This document shows positions 1-5,932 of a stretch of DNA of 7,994 nt, piece after piece. The stretch is from an uncultured Collinsella sp. GTDB lineage: Bacteria; Actinomycetota; Coriobacteriia; Coriobacteriales; Coriobacteriaceae. Numbering within the stretch: position 1 is the stretch's first letter; every line of letters begins with the position of its first letter. The notes below the pieces were generated by a model. That model was not told where the DNA came from. It worked only from the letters and a program-made list of their open reading frames with translations, and did no database searches. Location: the NCBI GenBank assembly GCA_959596505.1, contig CAUFWM010000059.1:1-7994 (forward strand), written 5' to 3'. A program made the position numbers and the translations under genes.

Positions 1-62
1 ATAATGGACGGGAATTACACGGAAACGTAAAGGCTTCTTAAAGAAATGGCGAGGGCAGGGCG

Positions 63-938
63 ATGAACGAGCAGGTTTGTATGACGGGCGCCGAGTACTG
101 CGACGGAGCTGTGGGCGTGGATACGTGTGGCTATCCGGTCGAGACGACGGGCAATGCGGTGCTGGACACGTTGGAGCACCGTTCCTCCACGCGTGCCTTC
201 GCGCGTGATGACGACGACCGCCCCGTGGCGGTGACCGACGAGCAGCGGGCGGCGATTCTGCATGCGGCGAGCCGTGCGCCGTCGGCAGGCGCCATGATGA
301 TGTATTCCATCGTGAGCATTCGCGAGCAGGCTACGCTGGACCGTCTGGCCGACCTGTGCGATCACCAGCCCATGATCGCCAAGGCGCCCTGGGCACTTAT
401 ATTTGTGGTCGATTATGCCAAGTGGATCGATCTGTTTGAGCACGTGGGCTGCTTTGAGCCCGAGTTTGTCGAGCGCACGGGCAAGGCGCCCCGCCCCGCG
501 CCGGGTTTGGGCGACTTTGCCATCGCGGCGCAGGATGCCGTGATCGCTGCGCAAAACGCCGTGGTCGCCGCCGAGGCCCTGGGGCTGGGGAGCTGCTACA
601 TCGGTGATATCGTCGAGAATGCTGAGGAAGTTGCCGCACTGCTGGACTTGCCTCCCTATACCATGCCGCTGTCGATGCTCATCATCGGCACGCCCCGCAA
701 GGAGCGCCCGGCGATCGCGCATCCCGTGGTGAACCTGGTGCACGATGAGCGCTATCGCCGCGCCGATACCGCGACCATGGATGCGCAGGTGGCCGAGATG
801 GATGCGATGTTTCGCCCGCACGCCCGCGAGGTGGGCGAGCGCGTCATCGACATCTACACCCGTAAGCACACGAGCCCCTTTATGGCCGAGATGAGCCGCT
901 CTATGGAGTGGTGGTTCAAAAACTGGCTCGGAAAATGA
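63..938 (+). CDS. Nitroreductase-family flavoprotein (NfsA/FRP-like)
   Basis: This 291-residue protein is probably a cytoplasmic FMN-dependent NAD(P)H oxidoreductase acting on nitro compounds or quinones; the physiological substrate cannot be read from sequence. Family hallmarks are visible in order: HRSSTRAF at residues 39-46 (the Arg/Ser FMN phosphate-binding segment), ASRAPSAGAMMM at 69-80 (flavin-contact loop), APWALIFVVDYAKW at 108-121, the Ala-rich helix AIAAQDAVIAAQNAVVAAEALG around 153-174, GLGSCYIGD at 174-182, and PLSMLIIGTP at 202-211. The last 60 or so residues form a charged helical tail ending in WWFKNWLGK. The ATG at 63 has a GAGGG Shine-Dalgarno 7 nt upstream (51-55). About 30 residues precede the conserved core, with cysteines at 6, 13 and 22, which is longer than typical; a later start (for example ATG at 81) is possible. 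The gene is followed by a hairpin and appears monocistronic. Family assignment is firm; subfamily is tentative. Confidence 0.88.
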   Translation: MNEQVCMTGAEYCDGAVGVDTCGYPVETTGNAVLDTLEHRSSTRAFARDDDDRPVAVTDEQRAAILHAASRAPSAGAMMMYSIVSIREQATLDRLADLCDHQPMIAKAPWALIFVVDYAKWIDLFEHVGCFEPEFVERTGKAPRPAPGLGDFAIAAQDAVIAAQNAVVAAEALGLGSCYIGDIVENAEEVAALLDLPPYTMPLSMLIIGTPRKERPAIAHPVVNLVHDERYRRADTATMDAQVAEMDAMFRPHAREVGERVIDIYTRKHTSPFMAEMSRSMEWWFKNWLGK

Positions 939-939
939 C

Positions 940-974
940 GAATGTGACAAAGGGGGCGTCCCTTTGTCACATTC
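940..974. repeat. Perfect 15-bp inverted repeat after the nitroreductase gene
   Basis: The left arm GAATGTGACAAAGGG (940-954) and right arm CCCTTTGTCACATTC (960-974) are exact reverse complements around the 5-nt loop GGCGT. It begins 2 nt after the nitroreductase stop codon. No T-tract follows on the + strand, so it is not a textbook intrinsic terminator, but it could still end transcription or protect the 3' end of the mRNA. Its loop-proximal stem (CAAAGG/CCTTTG) is shared with the hairpin at 3427-3467. This suggests a family of dispersed palindromes in this genome; that part is inference. Confidence 0.75.
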
Positions 975-1033
975 CATATCGCCGCGGTGGCCTAAAGGCC
1001 GCATAAATGTTTATCTAGCTGGGAAAACGGTGC

Positions 1034-1062
1034 CATTAAAATATGGGCTGATTACATATAAT
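1034..1062 (+). promoter_or_regulatory. Candidate housekeeping promoter for kup
   Basis: A consensus -10 hexamer TATAAT lies at 1057-1062. At 17-bp spacing the -35 position (1034-1039) reads CATTAA, a weak match to TTGACA, and there is no extended -10 TGn. Transcription would start near 1069 and leave a leader of only about 30 nt before the kup ATG, too short for a large riboswitch. The surrounding region is visibly more AT-rich than the coding DNA. The -10 is convincing; the -35 is not. Confidence 0.5.
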
Positions 1063-1081
1063 CCCGTCGAACGTTAAAATT

Positions 1082-1087
1082 GGGAGG
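1082..1087 (+). promoter_or_regulatory. Ribosome binding site deciding the kup start
   Basis: GGGAGG lies 10 nt before ATG 1098. The in-frame TTG at 1080 overlaps this Shine-Dalgarno, so translation from it is unlikely and ATG 1098 is preferred. Confidence 0.75.
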
Positions 1088-1097
1088 AAACCGGCTT

Positions 1098-3125
1098 ATG
1101 GAACAAAAGGCAAAGGAAGTAGCCTCGCACGCTGCGATTCCTGTGAGCATCTCGGCGATGCTCGTCACGCTGGGCGTGGTGTATGGCGATATCGGCACCA
1201 GCCCCATGTATGTAACCAAGGCGCTCGTTGCCGGCAACGGCGGCATCGGAAGCGTCACGCAGGAGTTCGTGCTCGGCGCGCTCTCCCTTGTCGTGTGGAC
1301 GGTCACGCTGCTGACGACCGTCAAGTACGTGCTGATCTCGCTGCGCGCCGACAACCACGGCGAGGGCGGCATCTTTGCCCTGTACAGCCTGGTCAAGCGC
1401 TGCGGCAAGTGGCTCATCATCCCCGCCATGCTGGGCGGCGCGGCGCTGCTCGCCGACGGCATCCTGACGCCTGCCGTTACCGTCACCACGGCCATCGAGG
1501 GCCTGCGCACCATCCCGGCGGTCCATGCCGTGCTCGGTGACGACCAGGGTCGTGTCGTCGCCATCACGCTTGCCATCATCATCGCGCTCTTCTTGGTGCA
1601 GCGCATCGGCACGGCCAAGATCGGTCACGCCTTCGGCCCCATCATGACGCTGTGGTTTTTGTTCCTGGGCGGCACGGGCCTGTTCTTTGTCTGCCAGTAT
1701 CCCGCGGTGCTGCTGTGCCTCAACCCGTTGCGTGGCATCGCTTTTCTGCTGAGCCCCAACAACCATGCGGGCATCATGATTTTGGGCAGCTGCTTCCTCG
1801 CTACCACCGGTGCCGAGGCGCTCTATTCCGACATGGGCCATGTGGGCCGCGGCAACATCTATGCCACCTGGCCGTTCGTTAAGTGCTGCCTGCTGCTGTC
1901 CTACATGGGCCAGGGCGCGTGGCTTATCAACAACGCCGGCAACCCGGAGCTCATGGGTATCGCCGACCTCAACCCCTTCTACCAGATGCTCGCCCCGGGT
2001 CTGCGCCCCTTTGCCGTCGGCCTTTCCACCGTCGCGGCCATCATCGCCTCGCAGGCGCTCATCACCGGCGCATTCTCGCTGGTGTCCGAGGCCAGCCGCC
2101 TGGACCTCATGCCGCATATGCAGGTCTTCTATCCTGCCGAGACCAAGGGCCAGCTCTACATCCCCATGGTCAACAACGTCATGCTTGTCGGCTGCGTCAT
2201 CGTGGTGCTGCTGTTCCAGAACTCGGCGCATATGGAAGCCGCCTACGGCCTTGCCATTACGCTGACTATGATGTGCACCACGCTGCTGCTCTTCTTCTAC
2301 CTGCACGAGGAGCGCAAGCTCAAGGTTGCTCCGTGGATCTTCGCGGCCTTCTTCCTTTTGCTCGAAGGCTTCTTCTTCGTGAGCTCGCTCACCAAGTTCT
2401 TCCACGGCGGCTACTTCACCATCCTCATGGCTGCACTCATCATGGGCATTATGGTGTGCTGGTACAACGGCACGGCGGTCGAGCAGCGCCAGTTTACGCT
2501 GCTGCCGCTGCGCAGCTACCTGCCGCAGCTCAAGCGCCTGCGTGACGACGACCGTTACGAGCGCATGAGCGACAACGTCGTGTACCTGACCAAGGACGCC
2601 CATACCGACTACATCGACCGCGATATCGTCTATTCGATCTTGGACAAGCATCCCAAGCGCGCCCGCGCCTGGTGGTTTGTGAATGTCGAGACCATGGACG
2701 AACCGCACACCTTTGCCTATTCGGTCGAGACGTTCGGCACCGACTACGTGTTCCGCGTGCATCTGTACCTGGGCTACAAGATCAACCAGCGCGTCAATGC
2801 CTACCTGCGTCAGGTTGTTCAGGACCTGGCTGCCACCGGCGAGCTGCCGCCGCAGACGCATGACTACTCGGTCTACAAGGATCCGGGTAACATCGGTACG
2901 TTCAAGTTCGTCCTGATCCGTAAGCTTCTGGCGCCCGAAAGCGATGTGGAGCCCAGCGAGCGTACGGCCATCACGCTCAAGTACATCATTCGCCGCGCCG
3001 CCGGCACGCCTGCACGCTGGTACGGCCTGGAGAACTCCAACGTGAGCTTTGAGTACGTGCCGCTGTTCACCAAGTTCAAGGCCGTGAACAAGATGCAGCG
3101 CCTGGCTCCCAACGAGCGGCCGTAG
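1098..3125 (+). CDS. kup: Kup/HAK/KUP-family potassium uptake transporter
   Basis: This 675-residue inner-membrane protein is expected to import K+ (probably K+/H+ symport, as established for Kup of E. coli). Family signatures are all present: GVVYGDIGTSPMYVT at 26-40 in the first helix, RADNHGEGGIFALYSL at 83-98, LLADGILTPAVTV at 117-129, GAEALYSDMGHVG at 238-250 and YMGQGAWL at 269-276. Hydrophobic helices run to about residue 455 (roughly 12 segments). A hydrophilic C-terminal cytoplasmic domain of about 220 residues follows, beginning near YNGTAVEQRQFTLLPL. Length and architecture match full-length Kup with no breaks. The start is ATG 1098, chosen by its GGGAGG site. The next gene begins 60 nt downstream with no terminator between, so the two are probably co-transcribed. 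A KdpDE-like two-component system follows, which fits a K+-responsive role. Identification is secure; regulation by that pair is inference. Confidence 0.96.
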   Translation: MEQKAKEVASHAAIPVSISAMLVTLGVVYGDIGTSPMYVTKALVAGNGGIGSVTQEFVLGALSLVVWTVTLLTTVKYVLISLRADNHGEGGIFALYSLVKRCGKWLIIPAMLGGAALLADGILTPAVTVTTAIEGLRTIPAVHAVLGDDQGRVVAITLAIIIALFLVQRIGTAKIGHAFGPIMTLWFLFLGGTGLFFVCQYPAVLLCLNPLRGIAFLLSPNNHAGIMILGSCFLATTGAEALYSDMGHVGRGNIYATWPFVKCCLLLSYMGQGAWLINNAGNPELMGIADLNPFYQMLAPGLRPFAVGLSTVAAIIASQALITGAFSLVSEASRLDLMPHMQVFYPAETKGQLYIPMVNNVMLVGCVIVVLLFQNSAHMEAAYGLAITLTMMCTTLLLFFYLHEERKLKVAPWIFAAFFLLLEGFFFVSSLTKFFHGGYFTILMAALIMGIMVCWYNGTAVEQRQFTLLPLRSYLPQLKRLRDDDRYERMSDNVVYLTKDAHTDYIDRDIVYSILDKHPKRARAWWFVNVETMDEPHTFAYSVETFGTDYVFRVHLYLGYKINQRVNAYLRQVVQDLAATGELPPQTHDYSVYKDPGNIGTFKFVLIRKLLAPESDVEPSERTAITLKYIIRRAAGTPARWYGLENSNVSFEYVPLFTKFKAVNKMQRLAPNERP

Positions 3126-3173
3126 ACGTCGGCGGCTACACGGAGTTGGTTTTTGATGGATAAGCATGAGGCC

Positions 3174-3180
3174 GGGGAGG
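3174..3180 (+). promoter_or_regulatory. Ribosome binding site deciding the small-protein start
   Basis: GGGGAGG ends 5 nt before ATG 3186 and is a stronger Shine-Dalgarno than the GGAG (3142-3145) that would serve the upstream in-frame ATG 3156. It supports the shorter 64-residue product. Confidence 0.6.
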
Positions 3181-3185
3181 TAAAC

Positions 3186-3380
3186 ATGGATACAAAGGCG
3201 CTCGATGGCCGTGAGGCGGTGGTCGAAATGATGCGTGAGGCGCGTGTCGACGCTGCCGAAGATCGGTTCTTTACGAATCGGGCCAACATGGACATGGCCG
3301 ATCGCGTAATTTCGATCGTGGCACTGGTATTTGGAGCGGTGTGCGTGTGTGCCCTGCTCGCGCACGTGCTGTTTGTCTAG
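3186..3380 (+). CDS. Small single-pass membrane protein, unrecognised
   Basis: I do not recognise this family. The 64-residue product has a charged N-terminal part of about 40 residues (ALDGREAVVEMMREARVDAA, then EDRFFTNRANMDMADR) that is likely amphipathic and helical. A single hydrophobic segment follows at about 41-63 (VISIVALVFGAVCVCALLAH), running essentially to the C-terminus. This is tail-anchor-like topology with the N-terminus predicted in the cytoplasm. It sits 60 nt after kup (61 bases from stop to start) and before a terminator-like hairpin, so it is the last gene of the kup transcript. That position makes a Kup accessory or regulatory role attractive, by analogy with small subunits of other transporters, but nothing in the sequence proves it. 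The alternative ATG 3156 would add 10 residues. It is too long, and its helix is at the wrong end, to be KdpF. Coding status rests on the strong ribosome binding site and the coherent charged-plus-helix pattern. Confidence 0.72.
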   Translation: MDTKALDGREAVVEMMREARVDAAEDRFFTNRANMDMADRVISIVALVFGAVCVCALLAHVLFV

Positions 3381-3426
3381 CGACTGCCGGTCGTAGAAGG
3401 CTTTACACTTAGAACCACCACGAGGG

Positions 3427-3474
3427 AAAACCACCACAAAGGTGCCTGTCCCCTTTGTGGTGGTTTTTGTTTTT
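3427..3474 (+). terminator. Hairpin with T-rich tail between the small gene and the kinase gene
   Basis: The arm AAAACCACCACAAAGG (3427-3442) pairs perfectly with CCTTTGTGGTGGTTTT (3452-3467) over 16 bp around a 9-nt loop, and is followed by TTTTTGTTTTT (3464-3474, overlapping the arm end). This is the form of an intrinsic terminator. The A-run on the left arm means it could also work on the opposite strand. It would end the kup transcript, but it also lies inside the leader of the kinase gene, whose Shine-Dalgarno starts right after the T-run, so attenuation or read-through control is possible. An extra copy of AACCACCAC at 3413-3421 could compete for pairing with the right arm. Confidence 0.8.
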
Positions 3475-3475
3475 G

Positions 3476-3482
3476 AGGGAGG
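3476..3482 (+). promoter_or_regulatory. Ribosome binding site of the kinase gene
   Basis: AGGGAGG, within the purine run GAGGGAGGGG (3475-3484), lies 6 nt before GTG 3489 and 12 nt before ATG 3495. The spacing favours GTG. The site abuts the T-run of the preceding hairpin. Confidence 0.65.
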
Positions 3483-3488
3483 GGTACG

Positions 3489-5120
3489 GTGTCTATGGAC
3501 GTCCGTGCGGACGGCGATATTGCCGATAACTTTTGGTGGCGGCGCACAACGCTGACGCGCCGCACTCCTCTGTATGACGCCTGCGTATCGGCGGGGCTGC
3601 TGGTCGCGGCGACGATTGTGGGCGCGCTGCTCGACCATCCGGGTCTCGCGCCGAGCATCATGATCGTCTATGTGTTCGCCGTTCAGCTGTGCGCATTCTT
3701 TACCTGGAGTCGTCTGTATTGCTTGCTGAGCTCGGCTGCCGCCGTGGCGCTCTACAACTTCTTGTTTGTCGACCCGCGCTACTCGCTGTCGCTTATCGAC
3801 CGCGTCTATCCCGGCATGTTCTTCATCATGTTCGTGGTCTCGCTTGTGTCGAGCTCGATTGCGTTGGCCCTGCGCCGCGCCTTGGCACAGGCTGCCGCCA
3901 GCGACCGTCGCACGCATATGGTGCTCGAGACCAACCGCATGCTGCAACGGTGTGCCGATCAGCAGCAGATTGTGCATGCCATGGCAACGCAGCTGGCTCG
4001 ACTTTCGGGCTGTCCGGTCGTGTGGTACAGCGCCGACGCCGACGATGATGACTTGCTGCCTCGTGCGACGTACACGGCCGTGGGTGACGCCGCGCCGGTG
4101 CACGAGCTGGCGCCGCAGATGCCGCCGCGGCTCTCGGCGTCCGCCTATGTGGGGACGCCGCTCGACGCCACGTTTGGCGGCTCGGCGTTTTATGGCATCT
4201 ACCTGACGGTCCGCACAGGTGACGGCTTCGTGCGCTCGGGCGACCCCGCCTCGGTGGTGGGCGTGCTGGCTATCGTTGCCGAGCCCGACGTGCTGACGCA
4301 CGAGGAGCGGACACTTGCTGATGCCATCGTGAGCGAAGGCGAGCTGGCGCTCGATCGCGCCCGCGCCATGGAGGCCCGCGAGGAGGCGGCGGTGCTCGCC
4401 AAAAACGAGCAGCTGCGCGCCAACCTGCTGCGCTCCATCTCGCACGACCTGCGCACGCCACTCACCAGTATTTCGGGCAATGCCGACGTGCTGCTCGACC
4501 AGGGCTCGACCGGCACGGCCGTGCTCGATAGCCAGACGCGCCGCGGCCTGCTCCTGTCCATTCGCTCGGATGCGCAATGGCTCAACGCTACCGTCGAGAA
4601 CCTGCTCGCCATCACCAAGCTCGAGGGCGGCGGCATGCATCTGTCGACTACGCTCGAGCTCATGGACGATATCGTCGAGGAGGCACTGCGCCACGTAAAT
4701 CCGGCCGTGCGCGAGCACGACCTTAAGGTGGTGGCGTGCGATGAGCCGGCGCTCGTCAACGTCGATGCGCGCCTGATGGTGCAGCTGGTGGTCAATCTGG
4801 TGAACAACGCCATCACCTATACGCCCGCAGGCTCGCATATCGTGATCTCGATTAGCGTCGACGATGGACGCGTGGCGTGCTCGGTGGCCGATGATGGTCC
4901 GGGCATCGCACCCGAGGACCGCGAGCGGATCTTTGAGTCGTTCTATACCGCCAACCACGGTCTTGCCGACAGCCACCGCAGCGTTGGCCTGGGTCTTTCG
5001 CTCTGCCGCTCCATTGCGTTGGCGCATGGCGGTAGCATAGAGGTTGCCGCGGCGGACCCGCACGGCTCGGTCTTTACGATTGAGCTTCCCGTCGCCGACG
5101 TTTCGTTTGATAAGGAGTAG
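3489..5120 (+). CDS. KdpD-like sensor histidine kinase lacking the N-terminal KdpD/Usp domains
   Basis: This 543-residue membrane histidine kinase should autophosphorylate and pass phosphate to the regulator encoded 4 nt downstream. Domains in order: a short cytoplasmic start; a DUF4118-type membrane block with about four helices at 28-130, including the KdpD-like segment YNFLFVDPRYSLSL (89-102); a GAF-like sensory region at about 145-290; the HisKA dimerisation domain with H-box SISHDLRTPLTSI (316-328, phospho-acceptor His319); and a HATPase domain with N-box NLVNNAITYTP (436-446), G1 DDGPGIAPED (468-477), F-box IFESFY (481-486) and G2 GLGLSL (500-505). All catalytic boxes are intact. Classical KdpD has some 350 extra N-terminal residues (the KdpD Walker-type domain and the Usp domain, where c-di-AMP binds in some species); these are absent. 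GTG 3489 is the start on Shine-Dalgarno spacing. The kdpD symbol is withheld because of this reduced architecture. Confidence 0.92.
   Translation: MSMDVRADGDIADNFWWRRTTLTRRTPLYDACVSAGLLVAATIVGALLDHPGLAPSIMIVYVFAVQLCAFFTWSRLYCLLSSAAAVALYNFLFVDPRYSLSLIDRVYPGMFFIMFVVSLVSSSIALALRRALAQAAASDRRTHMVLETNRMLQRCADQQQIVHAMATQLARLSGCPVVWYSADADDDDLLPRATYTAVGDAAPVHELAPQMPPRLSASAYVGTPLDATFGGSAFYGIYLTVRTGDGFVRSGDPASVVGVLAIVAEPDVLTHEERTLADAIVSEGELALDRARAMEAREEAAVLAKNEQLRANLLRSISHDLRTPLTSISGNADVLLDQGSTGTAVLDSQTRRGLLLSIRSDAQWLNATVENLLAITKLEGGGMHLSTTLELMDDIVEEALRHVNPAVREHDLKVVACDEPALVNVDARLMVQLVVNLVNNAITYTPAGSHIVISISVDDGRVACSVADDGPGIAPEDRERIFESFYTANHGLADSHRSVGLGLSLCRSIALAHGGSIEVAAADPHGSVFTIELPVADVSFDKE
5112..5117 (+). 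promoter_or_regulatory. Ribosome binding site of the response-regulator gene
   Basis: AAGGAG lies within the last codons of the kinase gene, 7 nt before GTG 5125. It places the regulator start at 5125, not at the upstream in-frame ATG 5044, and implies translational coupling. Confidence 0.75.
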
Positions 5121-5124
5121 CGCC

Positions 5125-5838
5125 GTGCCGAACTCTGCCGTAAAACCGCTCATCTTGGTCGTTGAGGACGATCCCGCCGTCCGCAACCTTATCGTTGCCG
5201 CGCTCGAGGCGCACGGCTTGCGTCATATGGCCGTTGAGACTGCCCATGCCGCCATCGCCGCCGCCTCATCGCAGGCACCGAGCATTGTGCTGCTCGATCT
5301 GGGCCTGCCCGATATGGACGGCGTCAAGGTGGTGGAGTCGGTGCGCGCATGGTCGGGTATGCCGATCATCGTGGTATCGGCGCGCAGCGAGGACGCGGAC
5401 AAGATTCGCGCGCTCGATGCCGGCGCCGACGACTACCTGACCAAGCCGTTTTCGGTCGAGGAGCTGCTTGCGCGCATTCGCACGACGCTCAGGCGCCTTT
5501 CGTATGCGCAAACGGGCGGCGTTGTCTCCGAGGGCTCGTTCGATACCGGTGAGCTGCATATCGATTTTGATGCCGGCATCGCCACGATGGATGACGAGGA
5601 GCTGCATCTGACGCCGATCGAGTACAAGCTCCTGTGCCTGCTGGCGCATAACGCCGACAAGGTGCTGACGCACCAGTTTATCCTGCACGAGATTTGGGGC
5701 ACGGCAACCAAGAGCGACCTGGCGAGCCTACGTGTCTTTATGGGCACGCTGCGCAAGAAGATCGAATCCGACCCCGCGCATCCGCGCTATATCCAAACGC
5801 ATGTGGGCATCGGTTACCGATTGGTCACCCAAGGCTAG
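5125..5838 (+). CDS. kdpE: KdpE-like OmpR/PhoB-family response regulator
   Basis: This 237-residue cytoplasmic DNA-binding regulator is expected to receive phosphate from the adjacent kinase and control K+-transport genes. The receiver domain (about 8-122) has the acidic cluster VEDD (13-16), phospho-acceptor Asp58 in LLDLGLPDMDG, the switch residue Ser85 in VVSARSE, and Lys107 in KPF. The winged-helix domain (about 138-235) shows the family pattern ELHLTPIEYKLLCLL (159-173), the recognition-helix region LASLRVFMGTLRKKIE (199-214) and the terminal wing VGIGYRLV (227-234). Length is normal for KdpE (about 225-235). The GTG start follows the kinase stop by 4 nt with AAGGAG upstream, so the two genes form one operon. 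KdpE identity rests on resemblance and on pairing with a DUF4118 kinase; target promoters are unknown and no kdpFABC genes are present here. Confidence 0.9.
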   Translation: MPNSAVKPLILVVEDDPAVRNLIVAALEAHGLRHMAVETAHAAIAAASSQAPSIVLLDLGLPDMDGVKVVESVRAWSGMPIIVVSARSEDADKIRALDAGADDYLTKPFSVEELLARIRTTLRRLSYAQTGGVVSEGSFDTGELHIDFDAGIATMDDEELHLTPIEYKLLCLLAHNADKVLTHQFILHEIWGTATKSDLASLRVFMGTLRKKIESDPAHPRYIQTHVGIGYRLVTQG

Positions 5839-5862
5839 ATTGCCAACCACCATCCCACTATG

Positions 5863-5929
5863 AGTTGCGGTGAAATACGGTCTAAATTTGCCTAATTCCA
5901 GGCAAAACAGTCCGTATACCACCGCAACT
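5863..5929. repeat. Long imperfect palindrome at the convergent gene junction
   Basis: The left arm (5863-5893, beginning AGTTGCGGTG) pairs with the right arm (5900-5929, ending CACCGCAACT) around the loop AATTCC. By hand count 25 base pairs form in four blocks of 10, 6, 2 and 7, interrupted by small mismatches and one bulge. The innermost block TTTGCCT/AGGCAAA is a perfect 7-bp hairpin. It lies between the converging regulator and methyltransferase genes, 3 nt from the latter's stop codon. There is no good T-tract on either side, so it may be a bidirectional terminator without a strong U-run, or a dispersed REP/MITE-like element. Confidence 0.7.
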
Positions 5930-5932
5930 TTG

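Noticed and set aside
1..62. Tail of an upstream gene or a promoter at the left edge
   Set aside because: A short frame ending at TAA 28-30 and an ATAAT at the edge are visible, but too little sequence is present to support either.
15..1004. Minus-strand open frame of 329 codons opposite the nitroreductase gene
   Set aside because: It has the same composition artefact and no family resemblance, and it runs through the hairpin at 940-974.
975..1097. Possible c-di-AMP or K+-responsive riboswitch before kup
   Set aside because: The candidate TATAAT places the transcript start near 1069, leaving only about 30 nt of leader. No elaborate conserved structure is visible; the short GGCC/GGCC hairpin near 989-1000 is too small.
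1080..1097. TTG 1080 as the kup start
   Set aside because: It overlaps the GGGAGG ribosome binding site for ATG 1098 and has no site of its own.
3186..3380. Small protein as KdpF
   Set aside because: KdpF is about 30 residues and almost entirely a membrane helix. This protein has a 40-residue hydrophilic part first, and no kdpABC genes follow.
5044..5124. ATG 5044 as the regulator start
   Set aside because: The 27 added residues lie inside the kinase gene in another frame, are Arg/Ser-rich and precede a normal receiver domain. GTG 5125 has a well-placed AAGGAG.
1074..5186. Uninterrupted minus-strand open frame of 1370 codons across kup, the small gene and the kinase gene
   Set aside because: It is antisense to three well-supported genes. 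Its translation is rich in Arg, His, Gly and Ala without recognisable domains or hydrophobic order. Long stop-free antisense frames are expected in GC-rich DNA that avoids certain codons.
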